64,000 nucleotides of DNA, taken from positions 6,294,001 through 6,358,000 of the forward strand of contig NZ_AP021901.1 in the NCBI RefSeq assembly GCF_018325905.1. The letters run 5' to 3'. Position numbers and translations under genes: made by a program. The DNA is from Pseudomonas sp. St316. GTDB lineage: Bacteria > Pseudomonadota > Gammaproteobacteria > Pseudomonadales > Pseudomonadaceae. Below are positions 29,400 through 40,655 of this stretch, one piece after another; the first letter of the stretch is position 1, and every line of letters begins with the position of its first letter. The notes beneath the pieces are model-generated. The model was not told the DNA's origin. It saw only the letters and a list, made by a program, of their open reading frames with translations, and did no database searches.

Positions 29400-29732
29400 T
29401 TACTGCGCCTTGCAGCCACGCCCAATCAGGTCATTGGTGGCGACCCAATACACCAGGCCTTCCTCACCCTTGACGTGAAACGCCAGCATGTCATCGCTGT
29501 ACAGTGAACCTTCAGCACCCGGCTCAAGCTTGAGGCGATAGACCTTATCGGCGCCGCCCAGGCGTACATCGACTTCCTTGTGGGCGGCATCGGTGTAGCG
29601 CCAGAGCACCTTGGCCTCGCTGTCACAGGTCCAGGTCGTCCAACCCTCAACAGGCTCGGACGTGTGCAAAAAGTCCAACTGCGCACAACCGCCCAGCAAT
29701 GCCAACGCCACGACGGCGATCAAGCCTTTCAT
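29400..29732 (-). CDS. MliC-like lipoprotein (lysozyme-inhibitor fold)
   Basis: 110 residues from the ATG at 29732, giving a lipoprotein signal MKGLIAVVALALLGGC with the lipobox cysteine at 16. The mature part, WTTWTCDSEAKVLWRYTD then KVYRLKLEPGAEGSLYSDDMLAFHVKGEEGLVYW, has the eight-strand pattern of MliC proteins, which inhibit C-type lysozyme in the periplasm. The similarity is moderate, so inhibitor activity is inferred. It occupies the place of PA0554 in the tktA-epd-pgk-fba order. Confidence 0.72.
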   Translation of the reverse strand: MKGLIAVVALALLGGCAQLDFLHTSEPVEGWTTWTCDSEAKVLWRYTDAAHKEVDVRLGGADKVYRLKLEPGAEGSLYSDDMLAFHVKGEEGLVYWVATNDLIGRGCKAQ

Positions 29733-29788
29733 CCGTGTTCCTCGACTGACGGCACACGCCGCCAACCATGAGTTAAGAGTCAGACCCG

Positions 29789-30013
29789 TCAAGGACAACC
29801 ATGTTCCTTGGCCGGGGTTTGCGTCTCGTATTTGTCCAGGCCGTCCGGCCCGGAGCGCTTGTTCAGCACCGGGTTGGTCTCGGCCTGCCAGTCGGCCTGG
29901 TAACAGCCGTCTTCAGGCGCCGGCGTGCCGGGTTGCGGGGCCGGAGCCTGCGGGCCGCTTGAGCAGGCCACCAGCATCGTCGCCGCCAACAGCAACGTGA
30001 ACGTCTTGACCAT
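29789..30013 (-). CDS. Small lipoprotein between pgk and fba
   Basis: 74 residues, starting MVKTFTLLLAATMLVAC with the lipobox cysteine at 17, then a proline-rich linker and ADWQAETNPVLNKRSGPDGLDKYE. AAAGGAGTG lies 5 bp before the ATG at 30013. Function unknown; it corresponds in position to PA0553. It is 31 bp from the pgk stop and probably co-transcribed. The coding case rests on the ribosome site, the lipobox and position. Confidence 0.75.
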   Translation of the reverse strand: MVKTFTLLLAATMLVACSSGPQAPAPQPGTPAPEDGCYQADWQAETNPVLNKRSGPDGLDKYETQTPAKEHGCP

Positions 30014-30044
30014 CAGAACACTCCTTTGCCTGGTCAACGCAGCT

Positions 30045-31208
30045 TCAGGCCTTGGCCCGGCTTTCCAGGACTTCCACAGCAGGCAACACCTTGCCCTCGA
30101 CGAACTCGAGGAACGCGCCGCCACCGGTAGAAATGTAGGAGATCTGCGAGGCCACGCCATATTTGTCGATGGCCGCCAGGGTGTCACCACCACCGGCGAT
30201 GGAGAACGCAGCGCTGTCGGCGATGGCCTGGGCCAATACCTTGGTGCCGTTGCCGAACTGGTCGAATTCAAACACACCGACCGGGCCGTTCCACAGGATC
30301 GTCTGGGAGGATTTCAGCAGTTCGGCGAAGTTGGCTGCGGTTTGCGGGCCAATATCGAGGATCATGTCGTCCTCGGCTACGTCAGCGATCAGCTTGACGG
30401 TGGCGGTGGCGCTTTCGGCGAACTCCTTGGCCACAACTACGTCCACCGGCAACGGCACGCTGACCTTGGCGGCGATTTCCCGGGCGGTGTCCAGCAGGTC
30501 CGGCTCGTACAGCGATTTGCCAACCGGGTGACCCGCAGCGGCGAGGAAGGTGTTGGCAATGCCGCCGCCGACGATCAACTGGTTGCAGACCTGGCTCAGG
30601 CTGTTGAGCACGTCCAGCTTGGTGGAAACCTTGGAGCCGGCAACGATGGCAGCCATCGGCTGGGCCGGGGAGCCCAGGGCCTTGCCCAGTGCGTCCAGCT
30701 CGGCAGCCAGCAACGGGCCGGCTGCGGCGACCTTGGCGAACTTCGCCACGCCATGGGTCGAACCTTCGGCGCGGTGGGCAGTGCCGAACGCGTCCATCAC
30801 GAACACGTCGCACAGGGCGGCGTACTGCTGGGCCAGTTCGTCGGCGTTCTTTTTCTCGCCCTTGTTGAAGCGCACATTTTCGAACAGCACGACATCGCCG
30901 GCCTTCACGTCCACGCCGCCCAGGTAGTCAGCGACCAATGGCACGTCACGGCCCAGGGCACGGCTCAAGTAATCGGCCACAGGCTTGAGGCTGTTTTCCG
31001 CCGAGAACTCGCCTTCGGTCGGACGACCCAGGTGGGAGCAGACCATCACGGCCGCGCCTTTTTCCAGGGCCAGCTTGATGGTCGGCAGCGAAGCCAGGAT
31101 ACGCGCGTCGCTGGTGACAACACCGTCCTTGACGGGGACGTTGAGGTCTTCGCGGATCAGTACGCGCTTACCTTGCAGATCGAGGTCGGACATCTTCAAC
31201 ACGGTCAT
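30045..31208 (-). CDS. pgk: Phosphoglycerate kinase
   Basis: Transfers phosphate between 1,3-bisphosphoglycerate and ADP. 387 residues from the ATG at 31208 ([20 protein letters not shown]). Family motifs: [33 protein letters not shown], the hinge, and [13 protein letters not shown] near the end. It lies 24 bp downstream of epd in the same direction, in the classic epd-pgk pair. Confidence 0.97.
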   Translation of the reverse strand: MTVLKMSDLDLQGKRVLIREDLNVPVKDGVVTSDARILASLPTIKLALEKGAAVMVCSHLGRPTEGEFSAENSLKPVADYLSRALGRDVPLVADYLGGVDVKAGDVVLFENVRFNKGEKKNADELAQQYAALCDVFVMDAFGTAHRAEGSTHGVAKFAKVAAAGPLLAAELDALGKALGSPAQPMAAIVAGSKVSTKLDVLNSLSQVCNQLIVGGGIANTFLAAAGHPVGKSLYEPDLLDTAREIAAKVSVPLPVDVVVAKEFAESATATVKLIADVAEDDMILDIGPQTAANFAELLKSSQTILWNGPVGVFEFDQFGNGTKVLAQAIADSAAFSIAGGGDTLAAIDKYGVASQISYISTGGGAFLEFVEGKVLPAVEVLESRAKA

Positions 31209-31232
31209 GGGTCGCAATTCCTGGGTAACTGT

Positions 31233-32288
31233 TTAGAGAGCAGGTTTTTTAGAAGCGGTTTGCAGGTAATGCTCGGCAACGTCCAGCATTCGGTTGGCAA
31301 ACCCCCATTCGTTGTCGAACCAGGCCAGGATGTTCACAAGCCGAGGCCCGGAAACACGGGTCTGGCTGGCATCGACAATGGCCGAATGTGGGTCATGATT
31401 AAAATCACAACTGGCATGAGGCAACTCGGTGTAGGCCAGGAGGCCTTTGAGCGGACCGCTGGTGGCGGCTTCGCGCAGGATCCGGTTGACCTCGGTGGCG
31501 TCGGTATCGCTCACGGTCTGCATCGTAATGTCGAGGCAGGACACGTTGACCGTCGGCACCCGCACGGCTTTGGCCTGAATTCGCCCGGCAAGTTCCGGCA
31601 GCAGCCGTTCAATGCCGCGCGCCAGACCAGTGGACACCGGAATCACCGATTGGAACGCCGAACGGGTGCGGCGCAAGTCCTCATGGTGGTAGGCGTCGAT
31701 CACCGGCTGGTCGTTCATCGCCGAGTGGATGGTGGTGATCGACACGTATTCCAGGCCAATGGCCTGGTCCAGCAAGCGCAACAGCGGCACGCCGCAGTTG
31801 GTGGTGCAGGACGCGTTGGACACCAGCAGCTCTTCGCCGGTCAGGCAATCCTGGTTCACCCCGTAGACGATGGTGGCGTCGACATCCGCTTCACTGGCCA
31901 TCGGCTGGGAGAACAGCACCCGTGGCGCGCCGGCCGCGAGAAAACGCTGGCCGTCTTCGCGGGTGTGGTAGGCGCCGGAGCATTCGAGCACCAGGTCGAC
32001 GCCCAGGGACGCCCAATCGATGCCTTCGGGAGTGGCACTGCGCAAGACTTTCACGCAGTCGCCATTAATATGCAGACAATCGCCCTCGACCCGCACTTCG
32101 CCGGGAAACCGGCCGTGGGTGGAGTCAAAGCGTGTCAGGTATTCGATGCTGGCCATGTCGGCCAGATCATTGATGGCCACGATCTCGAACCCGGCCTTGG
32201 CCCCTCGCTCGAACAACGCACGCAAGACGCAACGACCAATCCGGCCGTAGCCGTTGAGTGCAACTTTGTAGGGACGCGGTTGGGGCAT
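31233..32288 (-). CDS. epd: D-erythrose-4-phosphate dehydrogenase
   Basis: GAPDH-family enzyme that oxidises erythrose-4-phosphate toward pyridoxal phosphate (vitamin B6) synthesis. 351 residues from the ATG at 32288 (MPQPRPYKVALNGYGRIGR). The catalytic cysteine is in SNASCTTNC, and the NAD loop is NGYGRIGR. Assignment to Epd rather than GAPDH rests on the sequence (AFQSVIPVSTGLARGIERLLPEL, HSAMNDQPVIDAYHH) and its place between tktA and pgk. Confidence 0.94.
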   Translation of the reverse strand: MPQPRPYKVALNGYGRIGRCVLRALFERGAKAGFEIVAINDLADMASIEYLTRFDSTHGRFPGEVRVEGDCLHINGDCVKVLRSATPEGIDWASLGVDLVLECSGAYHTREDGQRFLAAGAPRVLFSQPMASEADVDATIVYGVNQDCLTGEELLVSNASCTTNCGVPLLRLLDQAIGLEYVSITTIHSAMNDQPVIDAYHHEDLRRTRSAFQSVIPVSTGLARGIERLLPELAGRIQAKAVRVPTVNVSCLDITMQTVSDTDATEVNRILREAATSGPLKGLLAYTELPHASCDFNHDPHSAIVDASQTRVSGPRLVNILAWFDNEWGFANRMLDVAEHYLQTASKKPAL

Positions 32289-32343
32289 GGGGTTCTCTGA
32301 CCAGGGTGAATCCATGGATTACAGCGCTGAATGTTCCGCAGTC

Positions 32344-32428
32344 ATCGCGGGCAAGCCTTGCTCCCACAGGATGGCACTTTCCCTGTAGGAGCGTGCAAAT
32401 TCTGTGGGAGCAAGGCTTGCCCGCGATG
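32344..32428. repeat. REP pair between tktA and epd
   Basis: ATCGCGGGCAAGCCTTGCTC and GGGAGCAAGGCTTGCCCGCG with a broken extra half (TAGGAGCGTGCAAAT) between them. It sits inside the carbon-metabolism operon and could separate the abundances of tktA and epd mRNA. Confidence 0.82.
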
Positions 32429-32457
32429 GCGTCAGAACAGGCGATGCACTCCTGGAC

Positions 32458-34455
32458 TTAGTCTTCCAGCAGCTCTTCAGCCTGACCCAGGATGTTTTCC
32501 AGGGTGAAACCGAATTCCTCGAACAGCGCAGGCGCGGGCGCCGATTCGCCGTAGGTGGTCATGCCGATTACGCGGCCTTCCAGGCCCACGTACTTGTACC
32601 AGTAATCAGCGTGGGCAGCTTCGATGGCGATCCGCGCACTGACCTGAAGCGGCAACACCGCTTGCTTGTAGCCGGCATCCTGGGCGTCGAACACGCTGGT
32701 GCAAGGCATGGACACAACGCGCACGTTGCGGCCCTGCTCGGTCAGCTTGTCGTAGGCCTGGACGGCCAGGCCGACTTCGGAGCCGGTGGCGATCAGGATC
32801 AGCTCAGGCTCGCCGATGCAGTCCTTGAGTACATAGCCGCCACGCGCGATGTCGCCGATCTGGTCGACATCGCGGTTCTGGTGCTGCAGGTTCTGGCGGG
32901 AGAAGATCAGCGCCGACGGGCCGTCGTTACGCTCGAGGGCGTGCTTCCAAGCCACTGCCGATTCCACGGCATCGCATGGGCGCCAGGTGTCCAGGTTCGG
33001 CGTGCAACGCAGGCTCGCCAGTTGCTCGATCGGCTGGTGAGTCGGGCCGTCTTCGCCCAGGCCGATGGAGTCGTGGGTGAACACATACAGGATGCGCTTT
33101 TTCATCAGCGCCGACATGCGCACGGCGTTGCGCGCGTATTCCATGAACATCAGGAAGGTCGCGCCGTAAGGCACCAGGCCGCCGTGCAGCGCCACGCCGT
33201 TCATGATCGCGCTCATGCCGAACTCGCGAACGCCGTAGTACATGTAGTTGCCGCTGGCGTCTTCAGCACTGACGCCTTTGCAGCCTTTCCACAGGGTCAG
33301 GTTGGAACCGGCCAGGTCAGCCGAACCGCCCAGCAGTTCCGGCAGCAATGGGCCGAAGGCGTTCAGGGTGTTCTGGCTGGCCTTGCGGCTGGCGATGGTT
33401 TCGCCCTTGGCGGCGACTTCAGCGATGTACGCCGAGGCTTTTTCGGCGAAATCGGCTGGCAGCTCGCCGCTGAGGCGACGCACCAGTTCGTTGGCCAGCT
33501 CAGGGAATTCGGCGGAGTACGCGGCGAAACGCTGGTCCCACTCGGCTTCGAGCGCGCGGCCTTTTTCCTTGGCATCCCATTCGGCATAGATGTCGGCAGG
33601 GATTTCGAACGGGCCATGGTTCCACTTCAATGCAGCGCGGGTCAGGGCGATTTCCTCGGCACCCAGTGGCGCGCCGTGGCAGTCTTCCTTGCCTTGCTTG
33701 TTCGGCGAACCGAAGCCGATGGTGGTCTTGCAGCAGATCAGGGTCGGCTGGGCACTCTTGCGGGCCGTCTCGATGGCAGTCTTGATCTCTTCTGGATCGT
33801 GACCGTCGACGTTGCGGATCACCAGCCAGTTGTAGGCTTCGAAACGCTTGGGCGTGTCGTCGGTGAACCAGCCTTCGACTTCGCCATCGATGGAGATGCC
33901 GTTGTCGTCATAGAAGGCGATCAGCTTGTCCAGGCCCAGGGTGCCGGCCAGGGAGGCGACTTCATGGGAAATGCCTTCCATCATGCAGCCATCACCCAGG
34001 AATACGTAGGTGTGGTGATCAACGACGTTATGCCCCGGACGGTTGAATTGCGCCGCCAGGACTTTTTCTGCCAGTGCAAAACCCACGGCGTTGGCCAAGC
34101 CCTGGCCCAATGGACCGGTGGTGGTTTCCACGCCTGGGGTGTAGCCGTATTCCGGGTGGCCCGGGGTGCGGCTGTGCAGTTGGCGGAAGTTCTTCAGGTC
34201 ATCGATCGACAGGTCGTAGCCGGTCAGGTGCAGCAGCGAGTAGATCAACATCGAGCCGTGGCCGTTGGACAACACGAAACGGTCACGGTCGGCGAAGGCT
34301 GGGTTGCTCGGGCTGTGCTTGAGGTAGTCGCGCCAAAGCACCTCGGCGATATCCGCCATACCCATAGGGGCACCGGGATGGCCGCTGTTGGCTTTCTGCA
34401 CGGCATCCATGCTGAGGGCACGAATGGCATTGGCACGCTCACGACGGCTGGGCAT
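32458..34455 (-). CDS. tktA: Transketolase
   Basis: Thiamine-diphosphate enzyme moving two-carbon units in the pentose phosphate pathway, supplying erythrose-4-phosphate to Epd. 665 residues from the ATG at 34455 ([20 protein letters not shown]), with GCAGGAGATC in front. Visible are the HPGAPMG substrate loop, the cofactor motif [12 protein letters not shown] ... DDNG, and the pyrimidine-domain [16 protein letters not shown]. It heads the minus-strand run tktA-epd-pgk-lipoproteins-fba and is divergent from sahR across 271 bp. Confidence 0.97.
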   Translation of the reverse strand: MPSRRERANAIRALSMDAVQKANSGHPGAPMGMADIAEVLWRDYLKHSPSNPAFADRDRFVLSNGHGSMLIYSLLHLTGYDLSIDDLKNFRQLHSRTPGHPEYGYTPGVETTTGPLGQGLANAVGFALAEKVLAAQFNRPGHNVVDHHTYVFLGDGCMMEGISHEVASLAGTLGLDKLIAFYDDNGISIDGEVEGWFTDDTPKRFEAYNWLVIRNVDGHDPEEIKTAIETARKSAQPTLICCKTTIGFGSPNKQGKEDCHGAPLGAEEIALTRAALKWNHGPFEIPADIYAEWDAKEKGRALEAEWDQRFAAYSAEFPELANELVRRLSGELPADFAEKASAYIAEVAAKGETIASRKASQNTLNAFGPLLPELLGGSADLAGSNLTLWKGCKGVSAEDASGNYMYYGVREFGMSAIMNGVALHGGLVPYGATFLMFMEYARNAVRMSALMKKRILYVFTHDSIGLGEDGPTHQPIEQLASLRCTPNLDTWRPCDAVESAVAWKHALERNDGPSALIFSRQNLQHQNRDVDQIGDIARGGYVLKDCIGEPELILIATGSEVGLAVQAYDKLTEQGRNVRVVSMPCTSVFDAQDAGYKQAVLPLQVSARIAIEAAHADYWYKYVGLEGRVIGMTTYGESAPAPALFEEFGFTLENILGQAEELLED

Positions 34456-34662
34456 CGCTGATCTCCTGCGGGTATTGAATCGAGAATGAATAAAACGAAA
34501 CTGAAAAAGGCGAGCATTTTCCCTCACCCACCCGCCCCGGGGCAATGACAGATAGTCATCCTGGAGCGTTTTTCCGGTGGATAAAGTCGCATTCGCCAGG
34601 TGAAACCTTTCCGCTGATGGTTTGTAGAGTCAAGCACAGATCGGGAAGTGCCATTTATCCAG

Positions 34663-34686
34663 CAATATCAAAACTTTTTGATATTG
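34663..34686. promoter_or_regulatory. Palindromic operator upstream of sahR-metK
   Basis: A perfect 24-bp palindrome, CAATATCAAAA / TTTTGATATTG with CT at its centre, 40 bp before the sahR start. AT-rich ATATCAA-type palindromes are the kind bound by SahR-family ArsR regulators in control of the methionine cycle. Position and symmetry make autoregulation of sahR-metK the natural reading. No second copy was found before ahcY, which has a riboswitch instead. Confidence 0.7.
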
Positions 34687-34726
34687 AACTTGCGGTGATC
34701 CAAACCCCTCACTAGACTGCCGCACT

Positions 34727-35722
34727 ATGAACTTACCCGCGCCTTCCATTCGCCATGACGACTGCGATGAGCTGGCGGCCCTTTGCAAGGCCGGCGGCGA
34801 TCCGTTGCGGCTCAATGTATTGCGCGCCCTGGCCAACGATTCGTTCGGCGTGCTGGAGCTGGCGCAGATCTTCGGCATCGGCCAGTCCGGCATGAGCCAC
34901 CACCTCAAGGTCCTGGCCCAGGCCGACCTGGTGGCGACCCGCCGCGAAGGCAACGCCATTTTCTATCGCCGCGCCCTGCCCCACACCGACCTGTTGGGCG
35001 GCAAGCTGCACGCGGCGCTGCTGGACGAAGTGGACGCGCTGAACCTGCCGACCGACGTGCAGGCGCGCATCGCCCAGGTACACGGGCAACGGGCCGCCGC
35101 CAGCCAGGATTTTTTCGCACGGGTTGCCGAGAAATTTCGCGCCCAGCAAGACCTGATCGCCGGACTGCCGCAATACCGCGAAAGCGTCGTGGCGCTGCTC
35201 GACAAACTAAGCTTCGAAGCCACGGCCACGGCGATCGAAGTCGGCCCCGGCGATGGCGCCTTCCTGCCGGAGCTGGCGCGACGTTTCAGCCAGGTGACGG
35301 CGCTGGACAACAGCCCGGCCATGCTCGAACTGGCGCGCCAGGTGTGTGAACGCGAAGCGTTGGCTAACGTCAGCCTGCAACTGGCCGATGCACTGGATGG
35401 CATGAGCCTGCAGGCCGACTGCGTGGTATTGAACATGGTGCTGCATCATTTCGCCGCGCCGGCCGATGCACTCAGGCACATGGCCGGCCTGCTGCAACCG
35501 GGCGGCAGCCTGCTGGTGACGGAGTTATGCAGCCACAACCAGAGCTGGGCCAGAGAGGCGTGCGGCGATCTCTGGCTCGGGTTTGAACAGGACGACCTGG
35601 CCCGCTGGGCCACCGCTGCGGGCCTCGTGCCCGGGGAAAGCCTCTATGTAGGCTTACGTAATGGTTTCCAGATCCAGGTTCGCCACTTCCAGCGACCCAC
35701 TGGCGACACTCACCAACGGTAA
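34727..35722 (+). CDS. sahR: SahR-type regulator: ArsR helix-turn-helix fused to a SAM-methyltransferase fold
   Basis: 331 residues in two parts. Residues about 15-95 are an ArsR winged helix (DPLRLNVLRALANDSFGVLELAQIFGIGQSGMSHHLKVL). Residues about 150-330 are a Rossmann methyltransferase with the SAM loop IEVGPGDGAFLPEL. This architecture is that of SahR, known in Proteobacteria to repress methionine-cycle genes and to respond to S-adenosylhomocysteine. It lies 19 bp before metK in the same direction and has a palindrome in its promoter. Whether the methyltransferase half is only a sensor or also catalytic cannot be told. Confidence 0.85.
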   Translation: MNLPAPSIRHDDCDELAALCKAGGDPLRLNVLRALANDSFGVLELAQIFGIGQSGMSHHLKVLAQADLVATRREGNAIFYRRALPHTDLLGGKLHAALLDEVDALNLPTDVQARIAQVHGQRAAASQDFFARVAEKFRAQQDLIAGLPQYRESVVALLDKLSFEATATAIEVGPGDGAFLPELARRFSQVTALDNSPAMLELARQVCEREALANVSLQLADALDGMSLQADCVVLNMVLHHFAAPADALRHMAGLLQPGGSLLVTELCSHNQSWAREACGDLWLGFEQDDLARWATAAGLVPGESLYVGLRNGFQIQVRHFQRPTGDTHQR

Positions 35723-35741
35723 CTTGTAGGAAAACATCGAG

Positions 35742-36932
35742 ATGAGCGAATACTCCCTTTTCACCTCCGAGTCCGTGTCTGAAGGGCATCCGGACAAAAT
35801 CGCCGACCAGATTTCTGATGCGGTGCTGGACGCCATTATTGCTGAAGACAAGTTCGCCCGCGTGGCGTGCGAGACTCTGGTGAAAACGGGCGTGGCGATC
35901 ATCGCCGGCGAAGTCACCACTTCGGCCTGGGTCGACCTGGAACAGATCGTGCGCGATGTGATCCTGGGCATTGGCTACAACAGCTCCGACGTCGGCTTCG
36001 ACGGCGCGACCTGCGGCGTGATGAACATCATTGGCAAGCAGTCTCCCGACATCAACCAAGGCGTTGATCGGGCCAAGCCTGAAGACCAGGGCGCCGGCGA
36101 CCAGGGCCTGATGTTCGGCTACGCCAGCAATGAGACCGACGTGCTGATGCCGGCCCCGATCACCTTCTCGCACCAGTTGGTTCAACGCCAGGCCGAGGCC
36201 CGCAAATCCGGCCTGCTGCCTTGGCTGCGCCCGGACGCCAAGTCCCAGGTGACCTGCCGTTACGAAGGCGGCAAGGTGGTGGGTATCGACGCCGTCGTGC
36301 TGTCGACCCAGCACAACCCTGATGTGTCCTACAAAGACTTGCGCGAAGGCGTGATGGAACTGATCGTCAAGCACGTGCTGCCTGCCGAGTTGCTGTCCAA
36401 GGACACCCAGTTCCACATCAACCCGACTGGCCAGTTCATCATCGGCGGCCCGGTGGGTGACTGCGGCCTGACCGGTCGCAAGATCATCGTCGACAGCTAC
36501 GGCGGCATGGCCCGTCACGGCGGCGGCGCGTTCTCCGGCAAGGACCCATCGAAGGTTGACCGTTCGGCTGCCTATGCCGGTCGTTATGTCGCCAAGAACA
36601 TTGTCGCCGCCGGCCTGGCCGAGCGCTGCGAGATCCAGGTGTCCTACGCCATCGGCGTGGCTCAGCCTACATCGATCTCGCTGAACACCTTCGGCACGGG
36701 CAAGATCGGTGATGACAAGATCGTCAACCTGGTCCGTGAAGTGTTCGACCTGCGTCCATACGCCATCACCACCATGCTCGACCTGCTGCACCCGATGTAC
36801 CAGGACACTGCAGCCTATGGTCACTTCGGTCGTACGCCGCAAACCAAGACCGTGGGTAACGATACCTTCACCACCTTCACCTGGGAAAAAACCGACCGCG
36901 CCGACGCCCTGCGCGCCGCTGCCGGCCTGTAA
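35742..36932 (+). CDS. metK: S-adenosylmethionine synthetase
   Basis: Makes S-adenosylmethionine from methionine and ATP. 396 residues. Signatures: [16 protein letters not shown] (ATP, early), [12 protein letters not shown] (the MetK hexapeptide region) and [19 protein letters not shown] (P-loop). Starts [11 protein letters not shown], with TAGGAAAAC upstream. It follows sahR closely, so its expression is probably tied to the SahR site, and a strong terminator comes 17 bp after its stop. Confidence 0.97.
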   Translation: MSEYSLFTSESVSEGHPDKIADQISDAVLDAIIAEDKFARVACETLVKTGVAIIAGEVTTSAWVDLEQIVRDVILGIGYNSSDVGFDGATCGVMNIIGKQSPDINQGVDRAKPEDQGAGDQGLMFGYASNETDVLMPAPITFSHQLVQRQAEARKSGLLPWLRPDAKSQVTCRYEGGKVVGIDAVVLSTQHNPDVSYKDLREGVMELIVKHVLPAELLSKDTQFHINPTGQFIIGGPVGDCGLTGRKIIVDSYGGMARHGGGAFSGKDPSKVDRSAAYAGRYVAKNIVAAGLAERCEIQVSYAIGVAQPTSISLNTFGTGKIGDDKIVNLVREVFDLRPYAITTMLDLLHPMYQDTAAYGHFGRTPQTKTVGNDTFTTFTWEKTDRADALRAAAGL

Positions 36933-36948
36933 TACCCGCGTGTAAAGA

Positions 36949-36986
36949 AAAGCCCCTGGCGACTGGGTCGTCAGGGGCTTTTTTTA
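36949..36986 (+). terminator. Terminator of sahR-metK
   Basis: AAGCCCCTGGCGAC / GTCGTCAGGGGCTT form a long stem followed by seven T. Confidence 0.88.
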
Positions 36987-37031
36987 TCAAGCATTGAAGC
37001 CAGGCATCGCCCTTGTGGACCTCCATCGAAT

Positions 37032-37652
37032 TCAAGCCCGTCGTGCCACCAGCAAAAACGAAGCCGCACTCGCCAGCAATCCCGCGCACATCCGGTTGAA
37101 AAGACGCTTGCCACTTGGCCGGGCGAACAGCCGTCGCGCATGGATGCCCATGTAGCAATACAACGCGATGGCTACGCACTCCAACGCCAGGAACAACCCG
37201 CCCAGCACGGCGAACTGCTGGGTAACGGTGCCCGTGCGGTCGACGAATTGTGGCAAGAACGCGGTGAACAACAGGATCGCCTTCGGGTTACCGATCGCCA
37301 CCAGGAATTCCTGGCGCGCCAGGTTCGCCACGCTCATCGAAGCGACCGTCGCTTGCCCCTGCGCCTCGGGTTGAGCCCGCCACAACTGCACGGCCAGGTA
37401 GAACAGATAACCCGCCCCGATAAACTTGATGCCCAGGAACAGCAGCTCCGAGGTGTGCAGCACGGCGGTCAGCCCCGCCGCAGCCAGGGCGATCATGATT
37501 GCGAAGGCCAGTAGGCGACCGATGCCGCCGCTGCAGGCCCGGACGAAGCCATGGCGCGAAGCATTACTGATGGACAGCAGGTTGTTCGGCCCTGGCGCCA
37601 TGTTCAGCGCGAAGCAGGCTGGGATGAAAACAGCGAGTGTGGTCAGGTTCAT
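37032..37652 (-). CDS. LysE-family amino-acid exporter
   Basis: 206 residues from the ATG at 37652 (MNLTTLAVFIPACFALNMAPGPNN). The N-terminal PGPNNLL motif and the six hydrophobic segments are typical of LysE/RhtB exporters. ARQEFLVAIGNPKAILLFTAFLPQFV is the conserved central loop. Substrate not predictable, probably an amino acid or homoserine-like compound. It is convergent with metK and divergent from ligB across 204 bp. An in-frame start 42 bp upstream is less likely. Confidence 0.88.
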   Translation of the reverse strand: MNLTTLAVFIPACFALNMAPGPNNLLSISNASRHGFVRACSGGIGRLLAFAIMIALAAAGLTAVLHTSELLFLGIKFIGAGYLFYLAVQLWRAQPEAQGQATVASMSVANLARQEFLVAIGNPKAILLFTAFLPQFVDRTGTVTQQFAVLGGLFLALECVAIALYCYMGIHARRLFARPSGKRLFNRMCAGLLASAASFLLVARRA

Positions 37653-37823
37653 CGGGGCACGCCTGGCGGAGCGGATCGAAGGTTCATTCTGCACCGGCCC
37701 GCGCGGGGTTCAAGGGACAGTTGCAAGGCTAAATCACGCCGCACTGTACCGCCGCGGCTTTGCTATCACGTCGGTAAAACCCGGTAAAGCTCCAGGCCTC
37801 GCGCCTGCTGTATCCATGACTAG

Positions 37824-39530
<1,707 letters not shown>

Positions 39531-39620
39531 TCCGGGCCCTGTATGGTTGAACCCAAGGGGCAAGCATGCGTTCCAACAGCGCATCTGTACCGACCGCTCG
39601 CGATTTTTTACGGAGTTGCT

Positions 39621-40016
39621 ATGAATTTCCTGTCCCCCGTTGCCCTGCTGGTCTTATGCAGTGCCATGGCCGCCCCCTTGATGGCGGACGAGCAAACCCC
39701 CGAGCTCACTGGTTGCGCGGCCAAGCGCCAGGGCATCATCAACCAGATCGAACTGGCCAAGTCCCGTGGCAACCAGGACCAGCAGGCAGGCCTGGAAACC
39801 GCGCTGGACGAAGTCACCAGCCATTGCACCGATGCTTCCTTGCGCAAGGAGCGTGAAAACAAGGTGCTCGATGCCAAGCACGAGGTCAGTCGACGTCAGG
39901 CCGACCTGGAGAAGGCCATGAAAAAAGGCGACGCCGAGCGGATCAACAAACGCAAGGACAAGCTGGCAACCTCCCGCAAGGAACTGCAGGAAGCGGTGGA
40001 TGAGTTGGACAAGTGA
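39621..40016 (+). CDS. Periplasmic DUF1090 (YqjC-like) protein
   Basis: 131 residues from the ATG at 39621, giving a signal peptide (MNFLSPVALLVLCSAMAAPLMA). The mature part is charged and helical with two cysteines (GCAAKRQGI, SHCTDASLR), and the second half (KHEVSRRQADLEKAMKKGD) is a likely coiled coil. This is the DUF1090 family; no function is established. An in-frame start at 39543 would hide the signal. Confidence 0.85.
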   Translation: MNFLSPVALLVLCSAMAAPLMADEQTPELTGCAAKRQGIINQIELAKSRGNQDQQAGLETALDEVTSHCTDASLRKERENKVLDAKHEVSRRQADLEKAMKKGDAERINKRKDKLATSRKELQEAVDELDK

Positions 40017-40077
40017 GCTTCAAGCCTCAAGCTGCAAGTACAAGCGCCTCACTTGCCGCTTGAAGCTTGAAGCTTAC
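40017..40077. repeat. Inverted repeat of the CAAGCTTCAAGC type
   Basis: AGCTTCAAGCCTCAAGCTGC and GCCGCTTGAAGCTTGAAGCT face each other between the convergent ends of two genes. It can act as a two-way terminator and looks like a dispersed palindrome family distinct from REP. Confidence 0.7.
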
Positions 40078-40080
40078 CCT

Positions 40081-40530
40081 TCAATGATCCCGAAACTCCT
40101 TATGACAGGCACTGCACGCATCCTCGACCTTTTGCACCGCCGGCCCCAAGTAACTGGCCTTGTAGGGTTGGACGTTGCTGGCGGTCACCAACTCACCGGT
40201 GGCGGCTTCAAGATTGCGGGCCAGTTCCTGGAAACGCGCCTGCTTTTGCCAGACTTCATCCCGGGCGCTGGTGTGGTCTTGCTCACGCACTGGCGGGAAG
40301 TGTTTCCACGGTTCATGGGAGAGTTGATCCAGTTGCGCCGCGCCTTCGGCAAATCGTGCGCCATCGAACGGGACTCGCCCACGCAACATGCCGCCCAACT
40401 CTTCGTTGGTCTTGAGCATCTGCTTGAAGATCGCCTTGCGCTGGCCAAGGGGAGAATTGGGATCGACGCCGCCACAGGCGGACAACATCAGGCAGGCCAG
40501 TACGGCCATGGAAAATCGTTTTACAAACAT
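40081..40530 (-). CDS. Cytochrome c'-type lipoprotein
   Basis: 149 residues from the ATG at 40530 (MFVKRFSMAVLACLMLSAC, lipobox cysteine at 19). The single haem site CSACH lies in the last 12 residues (VEDACSACHKEFRDH), the hallmark of cytochrome c'/c-556 four-helix bundles, and PFDGARFAEGAAQLDQL and WKHFP fit that fold. A lipidated c' cytochrome would be anchored to a membrane; roles in the family include binding NO and electron transfer. Divergent from mltA. Confidence 0.85.
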   Translation of the reverse strand: MFVKRFSMAVLACLMLSACGGVDPNSPLGQRKAIFKQMLKTNEELGGMLRGRVPFDGARFAEGAAQLDQLSHEPWKHFPPVREQDHTSARDEVWQKQARFQELARNLEAATGELVTASNVQPYKASYLGPAVQKVEDACSACHKEFRDH

Positions 40531-40655
40531 CTTGGCCTCGGGGCAGGAAACGGCAGTTAGTATCCTCGGGTCATCGGTAAAGACCAATGGCCCTATCAAC
40601 AATACGGGTTGTTCGAGCGCCTGACAGCGTCCGAATGGCTGCAAAGGAAATCTTC

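Noticed and set aside
29925..32300. A 791-codon plus-strand open frame across pgk and epd
   Set aside because: Antisense shadow; both underlying genes have full motif sets.
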